Positions 1 to 7,972 of a DNA stretch of 64,000 nt are shown here, piece after piece (within the stretch, counting starts at the first letter, position 1; each line of letters opens with the position of its first letter). The notes beneath the pieces were generated by a model. It made no database searches and was not told the DNA's origin. It worked only from the letters and a program-made list of their open reading frames with translations. Both the position numbers and the translations under genes were made by a program. The stretch comes from Streptomyces sp. NBC_01235 (GTDB lineage Bacteria > Actinomycetota > Actinomycetes > Streptomycetales > Streptomycetaceae): positions 3,472,001 through 3,536,000 of the forward strand of contig NZ_CP108513.1 in NCBI RefSeq assembly GCF_035989285.1. Reading direction: 5' to 3'.

Positions 1-1
1 G

Positions 2-493
2 GAGTCGGCGGGCGTGGACGTGGCGGCGGCCAACGCCCCGCGCATCCAGCTGCTGGGCTCGGGCACGGCGATCCACTGGGTCCTTCAGGCGCAGAAGCTG
101 CTCGCCGAGGAGTGGGGTGTGGCCTCCGACGTGTGGTCCGCGACCTCCTGGACCGAGCTGCGCCGTGACGCGCTGGAGGCCGACGAGGCCCTGCTGCGCG
201 GCGAGGAGCGCCTGCCGTACGTCCGGCAGGCGCTGCAGGGTGCCGAGGGCCCGGTCCTCGCGGTCTCCGACTACATGCGCCAGGTCCCGGACCAGATCGC
301 GCAGTGGGTCGAGCAGGACTACTCCTCGCTCGGTGCGGACGGCTTCGGTCTCTCCGACACCCGTGAGGCGGCCCGCCGCCACTTCGGCGTCGACGCGCAG
401 TCGATCGTCGTCGCGGCCCTGGCCCAGCTCGCCCGCCGCGGCGAGGTCAAGGCGACGGCCGTGAAGGAGGCGCGCGAGCGCTACGGCCTGTAG
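2..493 (+). CDS. aceE: Pyruvate dehydrogenase E1 component, C-terminal part (partial)
   Basis: The reading frame is open from the window edge, so only the last ~163 residues are present. Motifs such as SDYMRQVPDQIAQWV and DGFGLSDTREAARRHF, followed by a helical end, match the C-terminal transketolase-type domain of homodimeric (E. coli type) thiamine-diphosphate E1 enzymes. That enzyme decarboxylates pyruvate and passes the acetyl group to the lipoyl domain of E2 in the cytoplasm. The lipoate genes lipB and lipA lie 9 kb downstream, and they make the cofactor the complex needs. A GC hairpin follows the stop. The start and catalytic N-terminal region lie outside the window. Confidence 0.9.
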   Translation, partial: ESAGVDVAAANAPRIQLLGSGTAIHWVLQAQKLLAEEWGVASDVWSATSWTELRRDALEADEALLRGEERLPYVRQALQGAEGPVLAVSDYMRQVPDQIAQWVEQDYSSLGADGFGLSDTREAARRHFGVDAQSIVVAALAQLARRGEVKATAVKEARERYGL

Positions 494-504
494 ACAACGG
501 TTCG

Positions 505-540
505 ACGAAGGGGGTGCGGCGGCTGCCGTACCCCCTTCGT
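505..540 (+). terminator. Hairpin terminator after aceE
   Basis: Perfect 11-bp arms (ACGAAGGGGGT at 505-515, its complement at 530-540) enclose a 14-nt loop just after the aceE stop. No long U-tract follows, which is usual for Streptomyces terminators. Confidence 0.7.
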
Positions 541-568
541 TGTCGGTGGGTCCCGGCATCATGGCCCC

Positions 569-1570
569 ATGCGCGCTGCCCGCCTCATCAAGATGGTGCT
601 CCTCCTGCAGTCCCGGCCCGCCATGACCGCCGCCGAGCTGGCACGGGAGCTGGAGGTGTCGGAGCGTACGGTCACGCGGGACGCGCAGGCGCTGTCGGAG
701 GCGGGCGTGCCGGTGTACGCGGAGCGGGGGCGGGCCGGCGGGTACCGGCTGGTCGGCGGGTACCGGACGCGGCTGACCGGGCTGGGGCGCGGTGAGGCCG
801 AGGCGCTGTTCCTGAGCGGGGTGCCGGGGGCGCTCAGGGAGATGGGCCTGGAGGACGTCGCCTCGGCGGCGCGGCTGAAGGTGTCGGCGGCCCTGCTGCC
901 CTCCCTGCGGGACGCCCCGCGGGCGGCGGCCCAGCGGTTCCATCTGGACGCGCCGGCGTGGTTCAGGGAGCCGGAGACTCCGAAGCTGGTGACCGTGGTC
1001 GCGGACGCGGTGTGGGACGACCGGTGTGTGCGGGCGCGGTACAGGCGCGGGGACGGGGAGCCTCCGCGGGAAGTGGTGCGGGAGCTGGAGCCGTACGGGC
1101 TCGTGCTGAAGGCGGGGGTCTGGTACCTGTGCGCCCGGGTCCGGGGGGAGAGCCGGGGCAACGGGGTGTTCCGTACGTACCGCATCGACCGGTTCGTCGG
1201 CGTCGAGGACCTGAAGGATCATTTCAGCCGGGACGAGGAGTTCGACCTGCCCGGGTTCTGGGGTGAGCAGGCCGAGCGGTTCGCGCGCTCGATCCTGCGG
1301 GACGAGGTCGTCCTGCGGCTGTCGGAGGCGGGCGTACGCGGGCTGGCGCACGCGGTGGACCCGGTGGCCGCCCGGGACGCGCTGGCGACGGCCGGGGAGG
1401 CGGACGGGCGGGGGTGGGTCACGGTCGCACTGCGGGTGGAGTCGCAGGACGTGGCGCACACCCAGCTCACGGCGCTGGGGGCCGAGGCAGAGGTGATCTC
1501 CCCCGAGTCCCTGCGGAAGCGCTTCGCCGAGGACGCGGTACGGCTGACGGAGTTGTACCGGCGGGGGTGA
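569..1570 (+). CDS. WYL-domain transcriptional regulator (YafY/DeoR-like)
   Basis: 333 residues. The first ~60 form a winged helix (AELARELEVSERTVTRD) followed by the wing motif RAGGYRLVGGY. The middle and C-terminal parts are a WYL-type ligand-sensing region, with GVWYLCARV and FRTYRIDRFVGV. Such proteins bind DNA and sense nucleotides or small ligands; the target here is unknown. It stands alone between aceE and a DUF4240 gene. The start is the ATG at 569, with no strong ribosome-binding site before it. The last codons and stop have been tandemly duplicated just downstream (1552-1597). Confidence 0.85.
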   Translation: MRAARLIKMVLLLQSRPAMTAAELARELEVSERTVTRDAQALSEAGVPVYAERGRAGGYRLVGGYRTRLTGLGRGEAEALFLSGVPGALREMGLEDVASAARLKVSAALLPSLRDAPRAAAQRFHLDAPAWFREPETPKLVTVVADAVWDDRCVRARYRRGDGEPPREVVRELEPYGLVLKAGVWYLCARVRGESRGNGVFRTYRIDRFVGVEDLKDHFSRDEEFDLPGFWGEQAERFARSILRDEVVLRLSEAGVRGLAHAVDPVAARDALATAGEADGRGWVTVALRVESQDVAHTQLTALGAEAEVISPESLRKRFAEDAVRLTELYRRG

Positions 1571-1597
1571 CGATGTTGTACCGGCGGGAGTGACGAT
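1552..1597. repeat. 23-bp tandem duplication over the stop codon of the WYL gene
   Basis: Two 23-bp copies (1552-1574 and 1575-1597) differ by a single base (GGGGGTGA versus GGGAGTGA). Each contains a TGA, so the second copy lies outside the gene. Confidence 0.85.
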
Positions 1598-1681
1598 CCG
1601 GGTACGAATCCTCTGGAACCCCGGGAATCCCCGGCCTTCCAGGGTGCGTCCCGCACGGTGAGGCACGATGCTGGACGCGTG

Positions 1682-2203
1682 ATGGACGAGACGGAGTTCT
1701 GGGAGCTGGTGGACGCCTCCCGCGAGGCCGCCGAGGGCGATCCCGAGGAGCAGGCCGACCTGCTCGTGGAGCGGCTGGTGAGGCTGGACCCGGAGTCCGT
1801 GCTCGACTTCGCCCGGCACTTCGAGTCCCGCTACAACCGCGCCTACCGCTGGGACCTGTGGGGCGCGGCCTGGCTGTTGCTGGACGGGGCGAGCGACGAC
1901 GCCTTCGACTTCTTCCGGTGCTGGCTGATCGGGCAGGGCCGCGAGGTCTTCGAGGGCGCCCTGCACGGCGACCCGGACTCGCTCGCCGACCTGCTGGACG
2001 ACTTCGACGAGGAGATCGACGGCGACGGCGAGGAACTCGGCTACGCGGCCGACGAGGCCTACGAGCAGCTCACCGGGACCGTCGCCCCGGACCTGGGCAT
2101 TCCGCCGGCGCCCTCCGAACCCGAGGGCACACCCGTGGACTTCGAGAACGAGGGGTCGCTGGCCGAGCGGTATCCCCGGCTGTGGCAGCGCTTCAAGGAA
2201 TGA
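1682..2203 (+). CDS. DUF4240 domain protein
   Basis: 173 residues, a soluble acidic protein. The N-terminus MDETEFWELVDASR and the segment WDLWGAAWLLLDGASDDAF are typical of DUF4240, a family of unknown function common in actinobacteria and some toxin or immunity contexts. ATG 1682 is preferred over the in-frame ATG at 1658 because homologues begin at the MDExxFW motif. It appears to be a single-gene unit, convergent with the small membrane protein gene that ends at 2217. No catalytic motif is visible. Confidence 0.75.
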   Translation: MDETEFWELVDASREAAEGDPEEQADLLVERLVRLDPESVLDFARHFESRYNRAYRWDLWGAAWLLLDGASDDAFDFFRCWLIGQGREVFEGALHGDPDSLADLLDDFDEEIDGDGEELGYAADEAYEQLTGTVAPDLGIPPAPSEPEGTPVDFENEGSLAERYPRLWQRFKE

Positions 2204-2216
2204 ACCGCGTGGGCGG

Positions 2217-2492
2217 TCACAGCGCGAGCTTGCGGCGGGTGCTGTCCGTCGGGATGTAGGCCTGCGTCTGGTCGACCCGCACCGCGTGGTGCATCGGCGC
2301 CTTGTTGGCCTGCTCCAGGGCGGACGCGGTGGCCGCGGCCGGGCCCAGGACGACCGCTGCGACGGCGCAGAGCACGGTCCAGGGGCTGCGGGCGGCCCTC
2401 GCCCAGCCCGGCCCCTGCTGCGCGCTCTGCGCGTTCCCTGCGGCCCCCGTGGCCCCCGTGACCCTCGTGGACCGAGTACGGCTGCTGTTCAT
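2217..2492 (-). CDS. Small membrane-anchored or secreted hypothetical protein
   Basis: About 91 residues. A basic N-terminus (NSSRTRSTR) is followed by one hydrophobic stretch (WTVLCAVAAVVLGPAAATASA) that looks like a signal anchor or signal peptide, then a short polar tail. ATG 2492 is chosen because GGAGGTGGGG lies just upstream; the longer frame to 2525 has no such site. It is followed on the same strand by nothing close, and the amidase gene lies upstream. Function unknown. Confidence 0.55.
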   Translation of the reverse strand: MNSSRTRSTRVTGATGAAGNAQSAQQGPGWARAARSPWTVLCAVAAVVLGPAAATASALEQANKAPMHHAVRVDQTQAYIPTDSTRRKLAL

Positions 2493-2564
2493 GATCCCCA
2501 CCTCCGGTCGGCTTGTGTTGTACATGACCGTAGGACGCCGGTATGGGAGAACCCTGAAGGCCGC

Positions 2565-3515
2565 CTAAGGGGTTCCTGTGAGCGCCGGCGCGGCCGTTCG
2601 GCCCTGGAGGCGGGCGGCCCTCGCGCGGATCTCCGGCAGACGGGCGGTGAGGGCCTTGCCGGGACAACTGGTCATGTAGCCGTCGTTGTGGCCGGCCAGG
2701 GCGGGAAGGACGGCGGCGGTGCCCGAGGCGTACCGGCTGAGGCTGTTGCTGGAGGTGAGCCGGACGGTCGTGCGCGGGTCGATGTCGGACAGGCCGAGTT
2801 TCCAGGCGGTCAGGGCGGCGATCGCGTCGACCATCGCCTGCGGCACCGGAACCCCGGCGGTGAACGTGCCGAGTGCGGCGATGCCGACCGTGCGGTGGTT
2901 GAAGCCCTGGGTGTGGGCGCCGGTGACGGGGCGGTCGACGCCGCCCGCGCGGCCCTCGTAGATGGTGCCGCAGCGGTCGACGAGGAAGTTGTAGCCGATG
3001 TCGTCCCAGCCCCGGGCGTCGGTCTGGCCCACGTACAGGTAGCGGATGATGCGGGGCGCGTCGGCGCAGTCGTAGCCGTTGGGCGAGTCGGTGTGGTGGA
3101 CGAAGACGGCGACGACCTTGTCGTCGTAGCGCGGGGGCGGCTGCGCGTGCCGGGCCAGGCCGTCCAGCCAGGCGGCACGCGGCACGACCGGGGGCCGGGC
3201 CGCCTGGTGCGCGGTGGCGGGGCGGGCGGCGTCCGGATGGCCGGCGCGGGCGGCCGTGGCGACGTGGTCGACACCGCCCGCGCACAGCCCGAGGGCGGCG
3301 ACGGCGGCGAGCCCGGGCAGGCAGCCCAGGAGTACGAGGAGCGGGCCCGGTATCCGCGCCGGGAGCCGCCCTCGCGTTCCCCGCGGACCGCGGGAGGCCG
3401 CTCGGAGGGCACACATGGACACACTGTCGGCCGGTTCCGGTCCGTCCGCGATGTGGGCTGTGCCACCTGGTGGAACCAACCTCCCGGTGCACGCCGTTTT
3501 ACGAGGTACACGCAC
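2565..3515 (-). CDS. Secreted N-acetylmuramoyl-L-alanine amidase / peptidoglycan-recognition protein
   Basis: Up to 316 residues. After a hydrophobic segment (GPLLVLLGCLPGLAAVAALG) that would export or anchor it, the rest is an amidase_2/PGRP fold. AVFVHHTDS carries the first zinc-binding His, GYNFLVDRCGTIYEGRAGG is the family signature, and GHNDGYMTSCPGK supplies further zinc ligands. It should cleave or bind the amide between muramic acid and the stem peptide outside the membrane. The true start is uncertain: GTG 3515 and ATG 3416 are both possible and neither has a clear ribosome-binding site. ATG 3416 would leave a more ordinary signal peptide. Confidence 0.85.
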   Translation of the reverse strand: MRVPRKTACTGRLVPPGGTAHIADGPEPADSVSMCALRAASRGPRGTRGRLPARIPGPLLVLLGCLPGLAAVAALGLCAGGVDHVATAARAGHPDAARPATAHQAARPPVVPRAAWLDGLARHAQPPPRYDDKVVAVFVHHTDSPNGYDCADAPRIIRYLYVGQTDARGWDDIGYNFLVDRCGTIYEGRAGGVDRPVTGAHTQGFNHRTVGIAALGTFTAGVPVPQAMVDAIAALTAWKLGLSDIDPRTTVRLTSSNSLSRYASGTAAVLPALAGHNDGYMTSCPGKALTARLPEIRARAARLQGRTAAPALTGTP

Positions 3516-3615
3516 ACGTGGCCGGTTCCGGACGTAAGCGTGGGCGTGATCGATGGGTAGCTGATCACTGGGCCCTTCCCGCGCGTACTAGGGGATCCGA
3601 GAGAAAGGGGGCCGC

Positions 3616-4800
3616 GTGGACCTGCTCGACATCCTGCTGGCGCTGGTGATCCTGGCCTACGCCGGCTCCGGCTACCGGCGCGGACTGGTGGCCGGCTGTA
3701 TCTCGCTGGCCGGGTTCGTGGGCGGCGCGGTGATCGGCGTGTGGGTCCTGCCGTGGCTGATGAACCTGGTGACACCGGGGACGACGGCGGCCACCGTCAC
3801 CGCCGTGTTCACGGTCCTCGTCCCCGCGGTGGTCGGGCACGAGCTGGCGGGGCGGCTGGCGCTGCGGCTGCGCCGGGAGCTGGACCGGGGGCCGCTCAGG
3901 GTGGCCGACGGGGTCGGCGGGGCGGCGGCGAACGCGGTGGCGGTGCTGATCGTGGCGTGGGTGGCGGCGAGCGTGCTGGGCGCGTCCTCGTCGCCGGTGG
4001 TCACGTCGTCGATACGGGACTCACGGCTGTTGGGGGCCGTGCAGGACGCCATGCCGGACACCACGCCCACCTGGTTCTCGCGAGCCACGTCGGCGCTGAC
4101 CCAGGCGGGCTTCCCGCAGGTCTTCAACCCGTTCGAGAACGAGTCGACGGCCGAGGTCGCCAAGCCCACCGGCGACAGCGTCACGGCGAGCGCGACCAAC
4201 GCGGCGAAGATGAGCACGGTGAAGATCGAGGGCGTCTCGGGCGACCAGGGCCGCGAGGGCAGCGGCTTCGTGTACGCGGACGAGCATGTGATGACCAACG
4301 CGCACGTGGTGGCGGGCATCGACGATCCGACCGTACGGATCGGCGGGGTGGGGCGGTCGTTCGACGCGCGCGTGGTGCTCTTCGACCCGGACAAGGACGT
4401 GGCCGTGCTGTACGTGCCGGACCTGAGCGCCCCGGTCCTGAACTTCGACGACGACGCCTCGCGCGGGGACTCGGCGGTCGTCGCCGGCTATCCGCAGGAC
4501 GGCGACCTGAACCTCCAGGCGGCGACGGTCGCGAACCGGGTGAAGGCGACCGGACGGAACATCTACAACGACGAGATCGTCACCCGCGAGATCTACTCGA
4601 TCCGCTCCACCGTCCGCCCCGGCAACTCCGGCGGACCGCTGCTGACCACCGCCGGCCAGGTCTTCGGCGTCGTCTTCGCCCGCTCCACCTCCGACGACGA
4701 GACGGGGTACGTGCTGACGGCCGCCGAGGTCGCCGACGACGCCGAGCGGGCGTCGACGGCGACGGAGCCGGTGGACACGGGTGACCTGATCACGTCGTAG
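3616..4800 (+). CDS. MarP-like membrane serine protease (CvpA + trypsin domains)
   Basis: 394 residues from a GTG start with GAGAAAGGGG upstream. The first ~150 residues hold four hydrophobic helices of the CvpA family (MDLLDILLALVILAYAGSG onward). Residues ~200-385 form a chymotrypsin-like protease with the full triad: His230 (TNAHVV), Asp261 (DKDVAVL) and Ser338 (RPGNSGGPL). The Mycobacterium homologue MarP (Rv3671c) protects the cell during acid stress by processing a peptidoglycan hydrolase. The neighbouring peptidoglycan amidase on the opposite strand makes a cell-wall role plausible here, but that is inference. It is convergent with the GNAT gene. Confidence 0.9.
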   Translation: MDLLDILLALVILAYAGSGYRRGLVAGCISLAGFVGGAVIGVWVLPWLMNLVTPGTTAATVTAVFTVLVPAVVGHELAGRLALRLRRELDRGPLRVADGVGGAAANAVAVLIVAWVAASVLGASSSPVVTSSIRDSRLLGAVQDAMPDTTPTWFSRATSALTQAGFPQVFNPFENESTAEVAKPTGDSVTASATNAAKMSTVKIEGVSGDQGREGSGFVYADEHVMTNAHVVAGIDDPTVRIGGVGRSFDARVVLFDPDKDVAVLYVPDLSAPVLNFDDDASRGDSAVVAGYPQDGDLNLQAATVANRVKATGRNIYNDEIVTREIYSIRSTVRPGNSGGPLLTTAGQVFGVVFARSTSDDETGYVLTAAEVADDAERASTATEPVDTGDLITS

Positions 4801-4825
4801 GCAGGGGGACGTCACGTCGTGGACG

Positions 4826-5332
4826 TCACAGGGGGCGTCCCATGAACACGTCGTCCACGTACTTCCCGTCCAGCAGGAACTCCTCCGGCAGTACGCCCTC
4901 CACCACGAACCCCTCGGACTCGTAGAGCCCCCGGGCCGGGGTGTTGTGGCCGAGGACGCGCAGGGTGATGCGGCGGGCGCCCAGCCTGCGGGCCTCCTCG
5001 ACGGCCGCGCGGAGCAGTGCCCGCCCGACGCCCCGGCCGCGTGCATCGTCGAGGACTGCGAGGCCCTGGATCTGGCGGACGTGCCTGTTGCAGGCGAGTT
5101 CGGTGGGAAAGGCGAGGCGGATGTAGCCGACCATGCGCTCGTCGAGTTCGGCGACCAGGATGTCCTCGGGAGCCTGGCGCTCTCCGAAGAAGGGCCCGTG
5201 GGGCGGCTGCGGCTCGGGCATGACCGCGTGCAGAGGGGACCAGGTCAGACGGTCGACGAGGGCCAACGCCTCGTCGTCGGCGAGCACGGCGGTGCGTATA
5301 CGAGGTGCGGATGGTTCGGGCATGGCCGCCAC
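4826..5332 (-). CDS. GNAT-family N-acetyltransferase
   Basis: 168 residues with the GNAT fold. The acetyl-CoA-binding motif A reads LDDARGRGVGRALLRAAVEEA, preceded by the beta-strand IQGLAV and followed by LYESEGFVVEGVL near the C-terminus. The acceptor substrate cannot be told from sequence. The start may be 5332 or the in-frame ATG at 5323 (MPEPSAPRIRTA). It is divergent from the epimerase gene, leaving a 61-bp shared promoter region. Confidence 0.8.
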   Translation of the reverse strand: MAAMPEPSAPRIRTAVLADDEALALVDRLTWSPLHAVMPEPQPPHGPFFGERQAPEDILVAELDERMVGYIRLAFPTELACNRHVRQIQGLAVLDDARGRGVGRALLRAAVEEARRLGARRITLRVLGHNTPARGLYESEGFVVEGVLPEEFLLDGKYVDDVFMGRPL

Positions 5333-5393
5333 CCTAAAACGCGCGGCGCCGACCAGACCGGGGTTTTATCCGGTCACCGGGCAGGATGGCCGC

Positions 5394-6287
5394 ATGGAAC
5401 GTACGCGAATCGCGGTGGCCGGTGCGTCCGGCCTGATCGGCAGCGCCCTGGTGCGGTCCCTGACCGCGGACGGACACGAGGTGACCCGTCTGGTGCGCCA
5501 TGCGCCCCGGGGCGCGGACGAGGTGCGCTGGGACCCCGAGCGGGGGCAGGTCGACACGGCCGGGCTCGCCGGGTGCGACGTCGTGGTCAACCTGGCGGGG
5601 GCCGGGGTCGGCGACCGGCGCTGGAGCGAGGCGTACAAGAAGGTGATCCACGACAGCCGGGTGCACGGCACGTCGGCGCTGGCGAAGGCCCTCGCCTCGC
5701 TCGACGAACGGCCGCGGGTGTTCGTGAACGGCAGCGCGATGGGCCGCTACGGCGAGACGGGCGAGCGGATCGTGGACGAGAGCGCGCCCGCAGGCAGCGG
5801 CTTCCTCCCGGAGCTGTGCGTGGAGTGGGAGGCGGCGGCCGCTCCGGCCGAGGAGGCCGGCATCCGTACGGTCTTTCCCCGGACCGGGCTGGTCGTGGCG
5901 CGCGGGGGCGGGGCCTGGGGCAAGCTGTTCCCTCTCTTCGCGGCCGGGCTCGGGGGGCGGATGGGCGACGGCCGGCAGTACTGGTCGTACATCGCGCTGC
6001 ACGACGAGGTCGCGGCGATCCGGCACCTCATCGACCGCGACGACCTGTCGGGGCCGTTCAACCTGACCGCGCCCGAGCCGCTGACCAACCGTGAGATCAC
6101 CGCGGCGATGGGGCGGGTGCTGCACCGGCCGACGCTCTTCACGGTGCCTGCGCCGGTGCTGCGGACGGTGCTGGGCGAGATGGCCGGGGACGTGCTGGGC
6201 AGCGCGCGGGTGGTGCCGAAGCGGCTGCTGGAGTCCGGGTTCACCTTCGCGTTCCCCGGGATCGAGGACGCGATCCGAGCAGCCTGA
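5394..6287 (+). CDS. TIGR01777/YfcH-type NAD(P)-dependent epimerase
   Basis: 297 residues. It begins MERTRIAVAGASGLIGSALV, the GxxGxxG nucleotide-binding loop of an extended SDR. FVNGSAMGRYGETGE, PRTGLVVARGGGAWGKL and a C-terminal DUF1731-like end (VPKRLLESGFTF) place it in the TIGR01777 subfamily, whose substrate is unknown. The frame is open further upstream, but ATG 5394 starts the fold directly and sits after CAGGAT. It is divergent from the GNAT gene. Confidence 0.85.
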   Translation: MERTRIAVAGASGLIGSALVRSLTADGHEVTRLVRHAPRGADEVRWDPERGQVDTAGLAGCDVVVNLAGAGVGDRRWSEAYKKVIHDSRVHGTSALAKALASLDERPRVFVNGSAMGRYGETGERIVDESAPAGSGFLPELCVEWEAAAAPAEEAGIRTVFPRTGLVVARGGGAWGKLFPLFAAGLGGRMGDGRQYWSYIALHDEVAAIRHLIDRDDLSGPFNLTAPEPLTNREITAAMGRVLHRPTLFTVPAPVLRTVLGEMAGDVLGSARVVPKRLLESGFTFAFPGIEDAIRAA

Positions 6288-6448
6288 TCCCCCGCGTGAC
6301 CGCATGCGACCGCCGTGCGACCGTGCCCTGTCCATGCGCGACTGTTCTTGACCGATCACGGCCCTAACCTCGATCCGAACTCGGGCATCCCGGACTGCTG
6401 TTGGGGGCATGACGTCTCCAGCGGCCGCGCAACCTCGAGGAGGGGCAC

Positions 6449-7837
6449 GTGCTTGAGCCCGCGTACCAGGCAGACGTCGTCGTGGTGGGAGCCGGAGTCG
6501 CCGGACTCTCCGCGGCACATCGTCTGACCAGCGCAGGAGTAACGACCGCGGTCCTGGAGTCCGCCCCTTGGGTGGGCGGCCGCATGTCGACGGAGAAGGT
6601 CGACGGGTTCCGGCTCGACCGCATCGGACAGCTGCTGTCCACGGCGTATCCCGAACTGGCCCTGACACCGGGGCTGGACGCGCTCGTCCTGCGTCCGTTC
6701 GCGCCGGGGGTCCTGCTGCACAGCGACGGGCGCCATCACCGCGCGGGCGCGCAGGCGGGCGCGGGGAGCGCAAGGGGCGCACTGCACGCCGTACGCGCCC
6801 TGGCAAGCGCTCCCCGGCCGGGCGCGCTGCCCAGGCCGCGCGTCGGCGCCTCCGTGCCCGTGCGGGCGGGCGCGCCGCTGGGCAGCGCCGTGGACCAGGC
6901 CCGGTTGGGCGCCGCGCTCACCCGGATCGCGGCCACCCCCGCCGAACGACTGCTGCGCCGACCGGAGTTGCCGGCCGCGCGGGCCCTCGCCGCCCGCGGG
7001 CTGCCCGCCCGCACGATCGACGGGTTCCTGCGTCCGCTGCTCGCCGCGCTGCTCTGCGACCCGGACCTCACCACCTCCAGCCGGTGCGCGGACCTCGCGC
7101 TGCGCGCCTTCGCGGCCGGCCGGCTGTCGCTGCCGGAGGGCGGGGCCGAGGTGCTGCCGGAGCTGCTCGCGCGGACCCTGCCGCCGGGCACCGTGCACAC
7201 CGGCGTGCGGGTCACCTCCGTCTCCACGACCTCGGTGACCACCGCCGAGCACGGCGAGTTCCGCTGCCGTGCCGTCCTGGTGGCCACCGACGCGCGCACC
7301 GCGGCGGAACTGCTGCCCGGGCTGCGGGTGCCCGACTTCCACCCGGTGACGGTCGTCCACCACACCACGGACGAGCCGCCTCGGACGGGCGCCTCGCTGC
7401 TCCTCGACGCCGACCGGGGCGGGCCGGTCGCGCACACGGCCGTGGTCAGCCGGGTCGACCCGAGCCGGGCGCCCGGGGGCCGCGCACTGATCTCGTCCAC
7501 GGTCCTCGGCACACCGCCGCCCGGCGTCGACACCGCCGTACGCATGCACCTGTCCCGCCTGTACGGCACCTCGACCGCGCGCTGGGAGACGCTGGCCGTG
7601 CACCACACCGCCGAGGCCGTGCCGGCGATGCGGGCGCCGCACGACCTGCGCCGTCCCGTGCGCCTCCTGGCGGGCCTGTACGTGTGCGGCGACCACCGGG
7701 ACACCAGCACCGTCCAGGGCGCCCTGCACTCGGCGCACCGCGCGGCTGCGGCGATCGTCTCCGACCTCGGCGCCGCCGGTTCCCTGCACACGGCCGACCC
7801 CGTGCCGACGTCCCGCCAGGAGCAGGCAGCGGCGTGA
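6449..7837 (+). CDS. FAD-dependent amine-oxidase/desaturase-like oxidoreductase
   Basis: 462 residues from GTG 6449 with CGAGGAGGGG upstream. The Rossmann motif DVVVVGAGVAGLSAAHRL opens the protein, followed by STEKVDGFRLDRIGQLL. The C-terminal FAD motif is LYVCGDHRDTSTVQGALHS. This arrangement is shared by protoporphyrinogen oxidase, phytoene desaturase and flavin amine oxidases. No carotenoid or haem genes are nearby, so the substrate is unknown. The gene ends at a large palindromic element that also serves the convergent regulator gene. Confidence 0.8.
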   Translation: MLEPAYQADVVVVGAGVAGLSAAHRLTSAGVTTAVLESAPWVGGRMSTEKVDGFRLDRIGQLLSTAYPELALTPGLDALVLRPFAPGVLLHSDGRHHRAGAQAGAGSARGALHAVRALASAPRPGALPRPRVGASVPVRAGAPLGSAVDQARLGAALTRIAATPAERLLRRPELPAARALAARGLPARTIDGFLRPLLAALLCDPDLTTSSRCADLALRAFAAGRLSLPEGGAEVLPELLARTLPPGTVHTGVRVTSVSTTSVTTAEHGEFRCRAVLVATDARTAAELLPGLRVPDFHPVTVVHHTTDEPPRTGASLLLDADRGGPVAHTAVVSRVDPSRAPGGRALISSTVLGTPPPGVDTAVRMHLSRLYGTSTARWETLAVHHTAEAVPAMRAPHDLRRPVRLLAGLYVCGDHRDTSTVQGALHSAHRAAAAIVSDLGAAGSLHTADPVPTSRQEQAAA

Positions 7838-7843
7838 ACGGTG

Positions 7844-7969
7844 CCGTCCCTGGGGGCTCCGCCCCCCAGACCCCGCTGTCGGCCCTGAAGGGGCCTCGTC
7901 CTCAAACGCCGGACGGGCCGGATCGGGTGGGCGTGGGCCGGGGTCTGGGGGCGGAGCCCGCAGGGACGG
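7844..7969. repeat. Streptomyces-type palindromic element with ~30-bp inverted ends
   Basis: The ends at 7844-7874 and 7940-7969 are inverted copies of each other with about one mismatch and one indel, both built around GGGGGCTCCGCCCCC. The interior holds CCTCGTCCTCAAACGCCGG, a sequence I recognise as recurring between Streptomyces genes. It fills the gap between two convergent genes and probably acts as a bidirectional terminator. Confidence 0.75.
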
Positions 7970-7972
7970 AAG

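Noticed and set aside
4801..4825. GACGTC/GTCACGTC motifs between the protease and GNAT genes
   Set aside because: The palindromes are only 6-8 bp and overlap both gene ends; they may be a weak terminator but cannot be supported separately.
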